Below are positions 46,914-55,906 of a stretch of DNA of 64,000 bases, in pieces. This stretch comes from Massilia sp. CFBP 13721 (lineage in GTDB: Bacteria > Pseudomonadota > Gammaproteobacteria > Burkholderiales > Burkholderiaceae_D). Numbering within the stretch: position 1 is the stretch's first letter; the number at the start of each line of letters is the position of its first letter. Both the position numbers and the translations under genes were made by a program. The notes below the pieces were generated by a model. That model was given only the letters and a program-made list of their open reading frames with translations. It was not told the DNA's origin and searched no databases. Location of the stretch: NCBI RefSeq assembly GCF_014842025.1, contig NZ_JACYUY010000003.1, positions 86,050-150,049 of the forward strand, written 5' to 3'.

Positions 46914-48018
46914 GGATTTTGAAACGTGGATCGTCCGGATCGATCGAGGTGATGCCGCGCGCCTCTTCGGTCATCTGCACCGATTCGTCCACGCGCAGGT
47001 CGGTAGCGCGCTTCGTTTCCAGGTACATGTAGATCGCGTTGATCAGTTCCTGGCAGCCTTCGCGGTTCAGGGCCGAGATCTCGAAGACAGGGCCCTTCCA
47101 GGCCATCTTCTTGACGAAGTCTTTCACACGCTTCTTGCGTTCTTCTTCCGGCACGACGTCGAGCTTGTTCAGCACCAGCCAGCGCGGCTTGTTGAGCAGG
47201 TCCTCGTCGTACTTCTCGAGTTCCTTGATCAACGCTTTCGCTTCCTTGACCGGATCGACGGTGGCTTCGAACGGCGCCATGTCGACGATGTGCAGCAGCA
47301 GGCCGGTACGCGACAGGTGGCGCAGGAACTGGTGGCCCAGGCCCGCGCCTTCGGACGCGCCTTCGATCAGGCCCGGAATGTCGGCGATGACGAAGCTCTT
47401 TTCATGCGACACGCGTACCACGCCCAGGTTCGGGTGCAGGGTCGTGAACGGGTAGTCGGCGATCTTCGGCTTGGCGTTCGACACGGCCGTGATGAAGGTC
47501 GACTTGCCGGCGTTCGGCATGCCCAGCAGGCCCACGTCGGCCAGCACCTTCAGTTCCAGGCGCAGTTCGCGGCGTTCGCCTTCCTTGCCTTCGGTCTTCT
47601 GGCGCGGAGCGCGGTTGGTCGAGGTTTTAAAGTGGATGTTGCCCCAGCCGCCCTCGCCGCCCTTGGCCAGCAGTTCGGTCTGGCCATGTTCGGTCAGGTC
47701 GGCGATGATCTCGCCGTTGACGTTGTCGATGATCAGCGTGCCGACCGGCATGCGCAGATAGACATCGTCGGCGCCCTTGCCGTAGCAATCGGAGCCGCGG
47801 CCAGGTTCGCCATGGCGGCCATGGTGGGTTTTCGAATAGCGGAAGTCGACCAGCGTGTTGATATTCCGGTCCGCAACCGCCCAGATCGAGCCGCCCTTGC
47901 CGCCGTCGCCGCCGTCGGGACCGCCGAATGGGCGGAACTTCTCGCGCAGGAACGAGGCGCAACCGTTGCCGCCGTCGCCCGCAATGACTTCAATTCTTGC
48001 TTCGTCGATAAACTTCAT
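46903..48018 (-). CDS. obgE: GTPase ObgE/CgtA
   Basis: 371-residue essential GTPase that acts in 50S ribosome assembly and stress control. The N-terminal glycine-rich Obg fold is clear ([33 protein letters not shown]). The G domain has [11 protein letters not shown] (G1), [12 protein letters not shown] (G3) and LNKLD (G4). A short C-terminal tail ends RFKILED. The ATG at 48018 gives the conserved MKFIDEA start. It lies downstream of rplU-rpmA, with a terminator-like stem between. Confidence 0.97.
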   Translation of the reverse strand: MKFIDEARIEVIAGDGGNGCASFLREKFRPFGGPDGGDGGKGGSIWAVADRNINTLVDFRYSKTHHGRHGEPGRGSDCYGKGADDVYLRMPVGTLIIDNVNGEIIADLTEHGQTELLAKGGEGGWGNIHFKTSTNRAPRQKTEGKEGERRELRLELKVLADVGLLGMPNAGKSTFITAVSNAKPKIADYPFTTLHPNLGVVRVSHEKSFVIADIPGLIEGASEGAGLGHQFLRHLSRTGLLLHIVDMAPFEATVDPVKEAKALIKELEKYDEDLLNKPRWLVLNKLDVVPEEERKKRVKDFVKKMAWKGPVFEISALNREGCQELINAIYMYLETKRATDLRVDESVQMTEEARGITSIDPDDPRFKILED

Positions 48019-48030
48019 TTTGACCGCCAA

Positions 48031-48066
48031 AAAACTAAAAAGGCTCTACTGTAAGCAGAGCCTTTC
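48031..48066 (-). terminator. Intrinsic terminator between rpmA and obgE
   Basis: Nine-pair stem AAAGGCTCT/AGAGCCTTT at 48039-48065. Minus-strand RNA continues into a T-rich run (TTTTAGTTTTTT). It should reduce obgE-proB expression compared with the ribosomal proteins. Confidence 0.8.
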
Positions 48067-48121
48067 GATGGAAGGCTTGCGCCTTACAAGGATGCGCCGC
48101 TCAGGGCGGCGCTAACGTCAT

Positions 48122-48403
48122 TTAGGCTGCGACTGCTTCAGCAGCTTGTGCAGCAACGACGGTCACGTACTGCTTCGAACCGACGCCTTGCTTGACGAAT
48201 TTCACAGTGCCGTCGACCAGCGCGAACAGGGTGTGATCCTTGCCCAGACCAACGTTGGTGCCTGGACGCACTGGGGTGCCACGTTGACGGATGATGATGC
48301 CGCCGGCGGTGATCGCCTGGCCGCCGTACACCTTCACGCCAAGGCGCTTGCTTTCTGAATCGCGGCCGTTACGGGTAGTGCCGCCGCCTTTTTTGTGTGC
48401 CAT
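48122..48403 (-). CDS. rpmA: 50S ribosomal protein L27
   Basis: 93-residue ribosomal protein near the peptidyl-transferase centre. The start [28 protein letters not shown] sequence and [28 protein letters not shown] are diagnostic. The N-terminus is already in the mature form, without the cleavable extension seen in Firmicutes. It follows rplU after 35 bases. Confidence 0.98.
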   Translation of the reverse strand: MAHKKGGGTTRNGRDSESKRLGVKVYGGQAITAGGIIIRQRGTPVRPGTNVGLGKDHTLFALVDGTVKFVKQGVGSKQYVTVVAAQAAEAVAA

Positions 48404-48438
48404 TTAAGACTCCTTGATGACTTTGAAGAGAGGGGCAA

Positions 48439-48750
48439 TTAGCCGTTGATCGAAACCACTTGGATTTCGGTGAAGTTCTGGCGGTGGCCCTGACGCTTCT
48501 GGTAGTGCTTACGACGGCGCATCTTGAAAATGCGGACCTTGTCGTGGCGACCATGGGAAACGACCTTCACCAGAACCGTAGCACCTTCAACCAGGGGAGC
48601 ACCAAATTTGATGCTCTCGCCCGCGCCAACGGCGAGGACCTGATCGATCGTGAGTTCGGAACCAATGTCTGCCGGTATCTGTTCTACTTTAAGTTTTTCG
48701 CCAGCGACAACTTTATACTGCTTGCCACCGGTTTTTATGACCGCGTACAT
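48439..48750 (-). CDS. rplU: 50S ribosomal protein L21
   Basis: 103-residue ribosomal protein, usual length. It begins [25 protein letters not shown] and has the conserved C-terminal [25 protein letters not shown]. The ATG at 48750 was chosen over 48768 because it gives the invariant MYAVI start. First gene of rplU-rpmA-obgE-(DUF4345)-proB; divergent from ispB. Confidence 0.98.
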   Translation of the reverse strand: MYAVIKTGGKQYKVVAGEKLKVEQIPADIGSELTIDQVLAVGAGESIKFGAPLVEGATVLVKVVSHGRHDKVRIFKMRRRKHYQKRQGHRQNFTEIQVVSING

Positions 48751-48988
48751 GATTGAAAACCTCATCAATTGTTTAATAAAAATCCCTGCGGCGGCGACCG
48801 GTCAATGACCGCGCTGCGCTTCTCTGGTGCCGGGGAACAGGGAATTATACACGGTTCGATCTCGTGCGTCAAAAGCCTCGGCCCTCATCTGGTTGACGTC
48901 GCCTCCCGGCAACGCCTCGCCGCAACCCAGGCGCGCGTCCCGCACGACTGACGCTTGGCGAAATGGCACGGTGTATGCTTGCATGTCG

Positions 48989-48994
48989 TATAAT
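48989..48994 (+). promoter_or_regulatory. -10 element (TATAAT) of ispB
   Basis: Perfect TATAAT, 41 bases before the TTG chosen for ispB; no good -35 is seen. Its position downstream of the in-frame ATG at 48963 argues that this ATG is not the start. Confidence 0.5.
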
Positions 48995-49034
48995 CGCCGC
49001 ACTCACGCACATCAACATTAGAAGCAGGTTTGCC

Positions 49035-50021
49035 TTGTCCGCCGCTACCCCTCACGCCCAGAACACCATCACCCAATCGATCGCCACCGACATGGACGCG
49101 GTCAACACGGTGATCCGCCAGCGCCTGCATTCGGAAGTCAGCCTGGTCAACCAGATCGCTGAATACATCATCAGCGCCGGCGGCAAGCGCATCCGCCCCG
49201 TCCTGGTGCTGTTGCTGGCCAATGCCCATGGCTATAAAGGTACGGCGCACCATGAACTGGCGGCCGTCGTCGAGTTCATCCACACCGCCACCCTGCTGCA
49301 TGACGACGTCGTCGACGAATCCTCGATGCGCCGCGGCCGCCAGACGGCGAACGCCCTGTTCGGCAATGCCGCCTCGGTGCTGGTGGGCGACTTCCTGTAC
49401 TCGCGTTCGTTCCAGATGATGGTCGGCCTGGAAAACATGCGCGTCATGCAAATCCTGTCGGACGCCACCAACGTCATTGCCGAAGGCGAAGTACTGCAGC
49501 TGCTGAACATGCACGATCCGGACGTCAGCCACGAGCGCTATCTCACCGTGATCCGCTCGAAGACGGCGAAACTGTTCGAAGCGGCCGCCGAACTCGGCGC
49601 CCTGGTCGCCGGCGCCAGCGCCGCGCAAGTGGCCGCCGCCGGCGAATACGGCCGCTCGCTGGGCACGGCCTTCCAGCTGATCGACGACGTGCTCGATTAC
49701 GCCGGCGACGCCGCCGAGATCGGCAAGAACGTCGGCGACGACCTGCGCGAAGGCAAACCGACCCTGCCGCTGATCTACCTGATGGAACACGGCACCCCGG
49801 AACAACGCGAACTGGTGCGCACCTGCATCGAGCAAGGCGACGAGCAGCATTTCGACGCCGTGCTGGCCGCCGTCACCTCAAGCGGCGCGCTCGACTACAC
49901 CCGCCGCGAAGCCGAAACCGCCGCCCGCCGCGCTGCCGAAGCCATCGCCGACCTGCCCGACAGTCGCTATAAAGACAGCCTGTTGCAGCTCTGCAGCTTT
50001 GCTGTTGACAGGAACCACTGA
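49035..50021 (+). CDS. ispB: Octaprenyl diphosphate synthase
   Basis: 328-residue trans-polyprenyl synthase that makes the ubiquinone side chain from IPP and FPP. Both aspartate-rich motifs are present: LLHDDVVDES and LIDDVLDYAGD. GGKRIRPVLVLL and the FHTATLLHDD-type region (FIHTATLLHDD) are also visible. The start is TTG at 49035 with AGG upstream; the longer frame from 48963 overlaps the putative promoter. It is divergent from rplU, the standard order in this group. Confidence 0.93.
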   Translation: MSAATPHAQNTITQSIATDMDAVNTVIRQRLHSEVSLVNQIAEYIISAGGKRIRPVLVLLLANAHGYKGTAHHELAAVVEFIHTATLLHDDVVDESSMRRGRQTANALFGNAASVLVGDFLYSRSFQMMVGLENMRVMQILSDATNVIAEGEVLQLLNMHDPDVSHERYLTVIRSKTAKLFEAAAELGALVAGASAAQVAAAGEYGRSLGTAFQLIDDVLDYAGDAAEIGKNVGDDLREGKPTLPLIYLMEHGTPEQRELVRTCIEQGDEQHFDAVLAAVTSSGALDYTRREAETAARRAAEAIADLPDSRYKDSLLQLCSFAVDRNH

Positions 50022-50074
50022 GCAAAATTATATTAATGCTTCCTGAGGCAGGTTTGTCAGCGCCTCGAACCAGT

Positions 50075-50151
50075 CGGGGTGTAGCTTAGCCCGGTAGAGC
50101 GCTACGTTCGGGACGTAGAGGCCGGAGGTTCGAATCCTCTCACCCCGACCA
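50075..50151 (+). tRNA. tRNA-Pro (CGG anticodon)
   Basis: 77 bases that fold as a tRNA: acceptor stem CGGGGTG/CACCCCG, D-arm AGCTTAGCCCGGTAGAGC, anticodon stem CTACG/CGTAG with loop TTCGGGA (anticodon CGG at 50109-50111), T-arm AGAGGTT-type GGAGGTTCGAATCCTCT, and encoded CCA. It reads CCG codons, which are frequent in this GC-rich genome. Confidence 0.97.
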
Positions 50152-50164
50152 AGCAGCTTCAGCA

Positions 50165-50190
50165 AGCGGATGCTCCATCCGCTATTTTTT
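50165..50190 (+). terminator. Intrinsic terminator after tRNA-Pro
   Basis: Stem AGCGGAT/ATCCGCT with loop GCTCC, followed by A and six T. Confidence 0.88.
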
Positions 50191-50362
50191 GTCCGGCAGC
50201 CAGGCACCATCGCCAGCGCAGGCCCCTTCTTCTTCGTTGCTACAATTCCGCCAGGAATTATTTCCTTAAATCTGTATGTATTAATCATCTTGCATAATAT
50301 TTCCCTGTGTTTCCTTACAGAGTGCTAGTATTTACAGGGCGCTTGGGCGCAGGGAGAAGGCA

Positions 50363-52492
50363 GTGGATGGACATGCCATATTGGTTATTAGCGCGGATGA
50401 AACACGTTTCCTTGCGTTCTCGAACCAGCTAAAGGATTGCTCTTCGACGAGCGCGTGTTTACAACTGATCCTTGCTGCGCATCTCGCCATCGCAAAAGCT
50501 TATATTGCCGAGAATATTGTCGACCTGATTATCCTGGACATTGCGGGAAGCGATGCCGGCGAGCAGGCCGCCCTGGCCGGCACCATCGCATCGTTGGCCC
50601 CGCATCCCGTCATGATCTGGACGACCGGTCCGCAGGCGCAGTTGTCTTCCGCCTCGCTGCCCCCAGGCGCGACCGGACACCTCCATGATGCAATGGCCGC
50701 GTCCGATGTCATGTTGCAGATTTTCGCCATCATCGCGCGCCAGGCGCAATCCCGGCTGCTCCACCAGCAAACGGACAAGGAAACCGCGGTGACGCTCGAG
50801 GCGATCGCGGACGGCGTCATCTGCACGGATAGCCGGGGCGACATCACTTTCCTGAATTCGGCCGCGCGCCGCTTGCTGAGCTTTCCCGAAGGCCAGGTGG
50901 CCGGCCGCCCGGTCACCGAGTTCATGACGCTGCAGGGGGCCGGCAATCGGGCGCCGATGACGCATGCCGTGCACCAGGTGATCGCCACGCTGCACACCGT
51001 GCGGCTCGCCGCCGGAACGGTCTTGATCCGGCACGACGGTACCGAAATCCGGATCGAAGACTGTTGCGCACCCATCGTCAGCGATGCCGGGGTGCTCCAG
51101 GGCGTCGTCATGGTCTTCCACGATACGACCGAGGCCTATGAAATGCAGGCCCGGGTCGACCACCTCGCCTGGCACGATTTCCTGACCGGTTTGCCTAACC
51201 GCTTCGCGATTCACAAGCACCTGGACGAAAGTTTTTCGCACGCGGCGACCTATCACCAGCAGATACCAGTGCTGTGCCTGGATCTGGACAAGTTCAAACT
51301 GATCAACGACACCCTGGGTCATGGCAGCGGCGACAAGCTGCTGGTCAGCGTCGCCGAACGATTACGCGCCTGTTTCCGGCTAATCGACCTGGTCGGCAGG
51401 CAGGGCGGCGACGAATTCATCGTGGTGATGGCGCCGGGATCGAGCGTGGACGATGCGGTGCTGGCCAGTACGCGCATCATCCAGGCACTCTCCAAGCCCT
51501 GCCTGATCGGCGAGGAGGAAGTGCGGATCGGATGCAGCGTCGGCATCGCGGTCTACCCCCAGCACGGCAGCACGGCCGAACTCGTGCTGCACCATGCGGA
51601 CGTCGCGCTGCAAAACATCAAGGCGAACGGCAGAAATGGCTGTTGCGTGTTCACTGAAGAGCTGCATGCGCGCACCCTGGAGCGTCGGCTCATGGAGGAC
51701 GGATTGCGCGCGGCCTTGACGGACGGTAGCTTGAGCCTGTTCTATCAGCCGAAGATCCGGCTTGCGGACGGCAAGGCCAACGGGTGCGAGGCCTTGCTGC
51801 GGTGGCAGCACCCCGTTTGGGGATGGGTCGCGCCGACTCGCTTCATTCCCTGCGCTGAAGCCTCGGGCCTGATCGGCCCGCTGGGCAGATGGGTCTTCGA
51901 TGAAACGCTCCGGCAGGCGCAGTCCTGGATAAACGAGGACATAGGATTCGGCAGCATTGCCATCAACATATCGGCCGAAGAACTGCGTCATCCGGATTTT
52001 GTCGCCTACATCCGGAATGGGCTGGCGGCATCCGGCCTCGCCCCGGAACGACTGCAGATCGAGCTCACCGAATCCGTGCTGATGCAGAACGTCGATCATG
52101 CCGGCAAGTGCCTGCACCAGCTCAAGGAACTCGGCATGTCCCTGGCGCTCGACGATTTCGGCACCGGTTACTCGAGCCTGAGCTACCTGGCCGATTTTCC
52201 GATCGACGTGCTCAAGATCGACCGCTCGTTCATCCACAGGATCAACGCGGCTGGCACCCGTCAGCAGGCCTTGCTGCATGCGATCCTGACGCTGGCGAAG
52301 AGCATGTCGCTGGTCGTGGTCGCCGAAGGCGTCGAGACCGTCGACGAAGAAAACTTCCTGCTGCAGTCGGGTTGCCAGGTAGGCCAGGGATACTACTATA
52401 GCGAACCTCTCGACCATGCCGCCTACGAACGCTTCCTGGCATCGAGCGCATACGCCGACGGGCCGACCGTCCACGCAGGCGATACCGGCTAG
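50363..52492 (+). CDS. PAS-GGDEF-EAL cyclic-di-GMP turnover protein with receiver-like N-terminus
   Basis: 709-residue soluble protein. Residues 1-125 resemble a degenerate response-regulator receiver (ILVISADETR ... VDLIILDI), but the usual acidic pair is missing. A PAS domain follows (LEAIADGVICTDSRGDITFLNSAARRLL). The GGDEF domain keeps its active site GGDEF and the inhibitory RLID site five residues before it. The EAL domain keeps CEALLRW and DDFGTGYSSLSYL, so both synthesis and breakdown of c-di-GMP are possible. GTG at 50363 has AGGGAGAAGG upstream; the nearby ATG is out of frame. Confidence 0.92.
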   Translation: MDGHAILVISADETRFLAFSNQLKDCSSTSACLQLILAAHLAIAKAYIAENIVDLIILDIAGSDAGEQAALAGTIASLAPHPVMIWTTGPQAQLSSASLPPGATGHLHDAMAASDVMLQIFAIIARQAQSRLLHQQTDKETAVTLEAIADGVICTDSRGDITFLNSAARRLLSFPEGQVAGRPVTEFMTLQGAGNRAPMTHAVHQVIATLHTVRLAAGTVLIRHDGTEIRIEDCCAPIVSDAGVLQGVVMVFHDTTEAYEMQARVDHLAWHDFLTGLPNRFAIHKHLDESFSHAATYHQQIPVLCLDLDKFKLINDTLGHGSGDKLLVSVAERLRACFRLIDLVGRQGGDEFIVVMAPGSSVDDAVLASTRIIQALSKPCLIGEEEVRIGCSVGIAVYPQHGSTAELVLHHADVALQNIKANGRNGCCVFTEELHARTLERRLMEDGLRAALTDGSLSLFYQPKIRLADGKANGCEALLRWQHPVWGWVAPTRFIPCAEASGLIGPLGRWVFDETLRQAQSWINEDIGFGSIAINISAEELRHPDFVAYIRNGLAASGLAPERLQIELTESVLMQNVDHAGKCLHQLKELGMSLALDDFGTGYSSLSYLADFPIDVLKIDRSFIHRINAAGTRQQALLHAILTLAKSMSLVVVAEGVETVDEENFLLQSGCQVGQGYYYSEPLDHAAYERFLASSAYADGPTVHAGDTG

Positions 52493-52806
52493 CCACCTTG
52501 GCTCCCGCCCCGGCGCGAAATGCGCATGTAGCGGCAGGCAGGCGGATCGCATGCGGCACCACGCATTCATTGAATTCACGTATGCCATTCTGGTTCGAGC
52601 CCAGCACACGTTGCGGCGTTGCAGCATCAACAGGCGGGGCGAAGGGCGTCGGAGAGAGATGGCATGCAGACGATATCGGAGAAGATTGACGTATCGACCA
52701 ATATGCGGCTTGCTTATCGTGGACATCACGAACTGAAAGTATATTTATTGACCCAAGGAATTTATACTGCACCGCAACATTACAGTATTTACCCTTGGAG
52801 CGACTC
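52493..52806. other. Intergenic region upstream of small gene
   Basis: 314 bases. The right part holds the 57-base element shared with 63742-63798. The left part has no supported gene. Confidence 0.6.
52724..52780 (+). promoter_or_regulatory. Conserved 57-base promoter-like element, copy 1
   Basis: 48 of 57 bases match copy 2 at 63742-63798 with no gap. The 20 bases TTTATACTGCACCGCAACAT are identical and contain a TATACT -10-like hexamer and the dyad CTGC-ACC-GCA. It ends 26 bases before the ATG at 52807. Confidence 0.65.
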
Positions 52807-53058
52807 ATGAACGCAGCAACGATTACCCAGGCACAGAACAACCGTTCGCACGGCGCATTCGAAGCCATCCGCAACTTTGCCGAACAACTGTTCGCCGCCC
52901 ACGGCGGCTGGCTGGCGGCCCGCAAGGCCCGCGCGAGCCAGGCTTCGTACGCCGTTTCCGAGCGTGCCGGCCGCGCCGAGCTGTTTGCCCTGGCCGCCGA
53001 CGCCGAGAAGCACTCGCCGAACCTGGCCGCGGAACTGCGCTGGCTGGCGAACCGCTAA
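52807..53058 (+). CDS. Small conserved-looking hypothetical protein (83 residues)
   Basis: Not a family that I recognise with certainty. It is alanine-rich and helical, with GAFEAIRNFAEQLFAAHGGWLAARKARASQASYAVSERAGRAELFALAADAEKHSPNLAAELRWL forming probable amphipathic helices; no signal peptide or membrane segment is seen. The ATG at 52807 has GGAG upstream. The shared upstream element implies specific regulation together with the 32-residue gene at 63821. Confidence 0.75.
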   Translation: MNAATITQAQNNRSHGAFEAIRNFAEQLFAAHGGWLAARKARASQASYAVSERAGRAELFALAADAEKHSPNLAAELRWLANR

Positions 53059-53181
53059 CTTGTAATTTGTAGCAGCACCCCGCAGGACCTCGCGCTTCAG
53101 TCTTCGCCGCCTCAGCGGCAGCAGGAACGCAAACCTCCCTCCCTTACCCGGGTCGCCGGCGCCCGCCGCGCCCGGGTTGCA

Positions 53182-55893
53182 TTACCTTCCTCCTGCAGTT
53201 TCCTCGGATTTCATCAGTACCAGCAGCTTGCCGATCTCGGGCACGCACGAGCCGCAATTGCCGCCCGCCTTCAGGCAAGCCGTGACTTGCGCCGTGGTCG
53301 TGAGAGCTTGTGCGCGGATCGCCGCGCAGATCGTGTTGCGCCCCACGCCGAAGCAGGAGCAGACGGTCGGCCCCGGGTCGGGTCCCTGCTGCGGCGCGCG
53401 TCCGGCCAGCAGGGTCGCGCGATCGCGCGGCGCCAGCGTCTCCTGCGCGAACAGGCCGGCCAGCCACTGGCGCGGCGGCAGCGCGGCCCCGCGGCGCGCG
53501 ACGAACACGCAGGCTTGCAGCCGCCCTTCGACCAGGTGCGCGGCGCGGTAGACGCCGGCACCGGCATCGTCGTATTCGATCCAGTCGGTCTCGCCTGACA
53601 CTTTCAACACGTCGCGCGCCCAGTCGGCATGCGCCGGTCCGCGTCCGCCAAGTTCGTAGCGCACGAAGCCCTCGCCCTGCACGCGCGTCCAGTTCGCGAC
53701 CCGGTCGACCGCCAGCGCCGTACGCGACAGCACGAAGGCCTGCCACTCGACCACGAAGGGTTCCACGCGCACCGGCGTGTGCTTGAATTCCGGCTCGCCC
53801 GAGACCGGGTCGACCGCCGGATTGACGATGGCGCCGACGCGCGCGTCCGACGCCGTCTGGCCGCTCCAGTGGATCGGCACGAACACGCAGCCGCGCGCGA
53901 TGCCGCCGCTGTGGCTCACGCGCGCCACCATCGCGCCCCAGCGGCTGGTGACGCGCGCCAGTTCGCCTTCGCGCACGCCGCACAATAAAGCGTCGTTCGG
54001 GTGCAGGTCGATGAAGGGTTCCGGCGCGTGGTTCGCCAGGCGCGGCGACTTGCCGGTACGCGTCATCGTGTGCCACTGGTCGCGCAGGCGGCCGGTGTTC
54101 AAAGACAGCGGATAATCGTCGTCGACCGCGTGCACGGGCAGGCGCGGCGGCGTGGCGACGAAGCGTGCGCGGCCACTCGCGTGGGCGAAGCGGCCGTCGG
54201 CGAACAGGCGGCGCGTTCCCCGGTGATCGCCAGCCGGCACCGGCCACTGCACCGGTTCGAGCGCGTCGTAGGCCTGACGGCCCAGGCCCGTCATGCCCGC
54301 GATATCGAACACGCGCAGTCCGGCGCCTCCTTCCCCGTTACGCCAGCCTGACAGCTGCGCATGCTCGTCGAAGATCTCGTGCGCGCCCTCGTAATCGAAA
54401 CCAGTAAAACCCATCCGGCGCGCGACTTCGCACAGCGCCCACCAGTCGGCGCGCGCTTCGCCCGGCGCCGGCAGGAAGGCGCGCTGGCGCGAGATGCAGC
54501 GTTCGGAATTGGTCACCGTGCCATCCTTTTCTCCCCAGCCCAGCGCCGGCAGCAGCACGTCGGCATACACGGTGGTGTCGGTGGCGCCGACGATGTCGCT
54601 GACGACGACCAGTTCGCATTTGTCCAGTGCGCGCCGCACCTGGTCGGCATCGGGCAGGCTGACCAGCGGGTTGGTGGCGATGATCCACACCGCTTTGACG
54701 GTCCCCTCCTCCACCGCGCGGAACAGGTCGACCGCCTTCAGGCCCGGCTTCGCGGCGATGCGCGGCGCATTCCAGAATGCCTTCACAGCGTCGCGCTGGA
54801 CCGGATTGTCGAGGTCCATGTGCGCGGTCAGCATGTTGGCCAGGCCGCCGACTTCGCGTCCGCCCATGGCGTTGGGCTGGCCGGTCAGCGAGAACGGCCC
54901 CATGCCGGGCTTGCCGATGCGGCCGGTGGCCAGGTGGCAGTTGATGATGGCGTTGACCTTGTCGGTGCCGCTCGAGGACTGGTTCACGCCTTGCGAATAA
55001 GCGGTGACGACCTTGCTTGTCGCGGCAAAGGCGTCGTAAAAGGCGAGCAGTTGGCCGAGGTCGACGCGGCAGGTGCGCGCGACCTGCGCCGGGTCGCTGC
55101 AATCGACGTCGGCGGCGGCGAGCGCCTGCTCGAAGCCGTCGGTATGCGCCGCAACGAAGGCGGCATCGAGCGTCCCCTGCCGCGCCAGGTAGCTGAGCAG
55201 CCCATTGAACAGCCAGACGTCGGTGCCCGGTTTGATGGGTAAATGGATGTCGGCCAGTTCGCAGGTCGCGGTGCGGCGCGGGTCGATGGCGACGATGCGC
55301 AGGCTTGGACGCGCTTCCTTCGCGCGCAGGATGCGCTGGAACAGGGTCGGATGGCACCAGGCCGTGTTCGAGCCGACCAGCACGATCAAATCGGCCAGTT
55401 CGAAGTCCTCGTAGCAGCCCGGCACCAGGTCTTCGCCGAATGCGCGCTTGTGGCCGGCCACGCTGGACGACATGCACAGGCGCGAATTGGTGTCGATGTT
55501 CGCGCTGCCGACATAGCCCTTCATGAATTTGTTCGCGACGTAGTAATCCTCGGTCAGCAACTGGCCGGAGACGTAAAGCGCCACCGCGTCGGGGCCGTGC
55601 GCGGCGATGATGTCGGCGAAACCCTTCGCGATGCGCCCGAGCGCCTCGTCCCAGCTGGCGCGGCGCATGCCGTCATCCGTGCGCAGCGTCGGATACAGCA
55701 GGCGCCCGTCGAGGTCCAGCGTTTCGCCCAGGGCCGCGCCCTTGACGCACAGGCGGCCCTGACTGGCGCTGTGCTGCTTGTCGCCCGCGATAATGGGAAT
55801 GCTGCCGGGCCGTACGGTGGCGGTGACGCCGCAGCCGACGCCGCAATATGGACAGGTGGTGCGCACGGTCTGCACGGGCAAGGTCATGTCCAT
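53182..55893 (-). CDS. nasA: Assimilatory nitrate reductase, catalytic subunit
   Basis: 903-residue cytoplasmic molybdopterin enzyme that reduces nitrate to nitrite. The N-terminal 4Fe-4S cluster uses Cys14, Cys17, Cys21 and Cys49 (CPYCGVGC...RLCVKG). The Mo-bis-MGD body includes NSRLCMSSSVAGHKRAFGEDLVPG with the Cys region, QGVNQSSSGTDKVNAIINCHLATGRIGKPGMGPFSLTGQPNAMGGREVGG and the C-terminal SLNTGRLRDQWHTMTRTGKSPRL. A BFD-like [2Fe-2S] domain ends the protein (CSCFGVGRNTICAAI...GGNCGSCVPEIGKLL). Last gene of the nitrate operon, 13 bases after the flavoprotein gene. Confidence 0.96.
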   Translation of the reverse strand: MDMTLPVQTVRTTCPYCGVGCGVTATVRPGSIPIIAGDKQHSASQGRLCVKGAALGETLDLDGRLLYPTLRTDDGMRRASWDEALGRIAKGFADIIAAHGPDAVALYVSGQLLTEDYYVANKFMKGYVGSANIDTNSRLCMSSSVAGHKRAFGEDLVPGCYEDFELADLIVLVGSNTAWCHPTLFQRILRAKEARPSLRIVAIDPRRTATCELADIHLPIKPGTDVWLFNGLLSYLARQGTLDAAFVAAHTDGFEQALAAADVDCSDPAQVARTCRVDLGQLLAFYDAFAATSKVVTAYSQGVNQSSSGTDKVNAIINCHLATGRIGKPGMGPFSLTGQPNAMGGREVGGLANMLTAHMDLDNPVQRDAVKAFWNAPRIAAKPGLKAVDLFRAVEEGTVKAVWIIATNPLVSLPDADQVRRALDKCELVVVSDIVGATDTTVYADVLLPALGWGEKDGTVTNSERCISRQRAFLPAPGEARADWWALCEVARRMGFTGFDYEGAHEIFDEHAQLSGWRNGEGGAGLRVFDIAGMTGLGRQAYDALEPVQWPVPAGDHRGTRRLFADGRFAHASGRARFVATPPRLPVHAVDDDYPLSLNTGRLRDQWHTMTRTGKSPRLANHAPEPFIDLHPNDALLCGVREGELARVTSRWGAMVARVSHSGGIARGCVFVPIHWSGQTASDARVGAIVNPAVDPVSGEPEFKHTPVRVEPFVVEWQAFVLSRTALAVDRVANWTRVQGEGFVRYELGGRGPAHADWARDVLKVSGETDWIEYDDAGAGVYRAAHLVEGRLQACVFVARRGAALPPRQWLAGLFAQETLAPRDRATLLAGRAPQQGPDPGPTVCSCFGVGRNTICAAIRAQALTTTAQVTACLKAGGNCGSCVPEIGKLLVLMKSEETAGGR

Positions 55894-55906
55894 GGGATTT
55901 CCTTAT

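Noticed and set aside
50028..50288. 86-codon minus-strand frame
   Set aside because: Runs through the tRNA-Pro gene and its terminator.
53146..53177. GC-rich stem-loop after the nitrate reductase gene as terminator
   Set aside because: ACCCGGG/CCCGGGT can pair, but there is no U-run and the loop is long; not strong enough to list.
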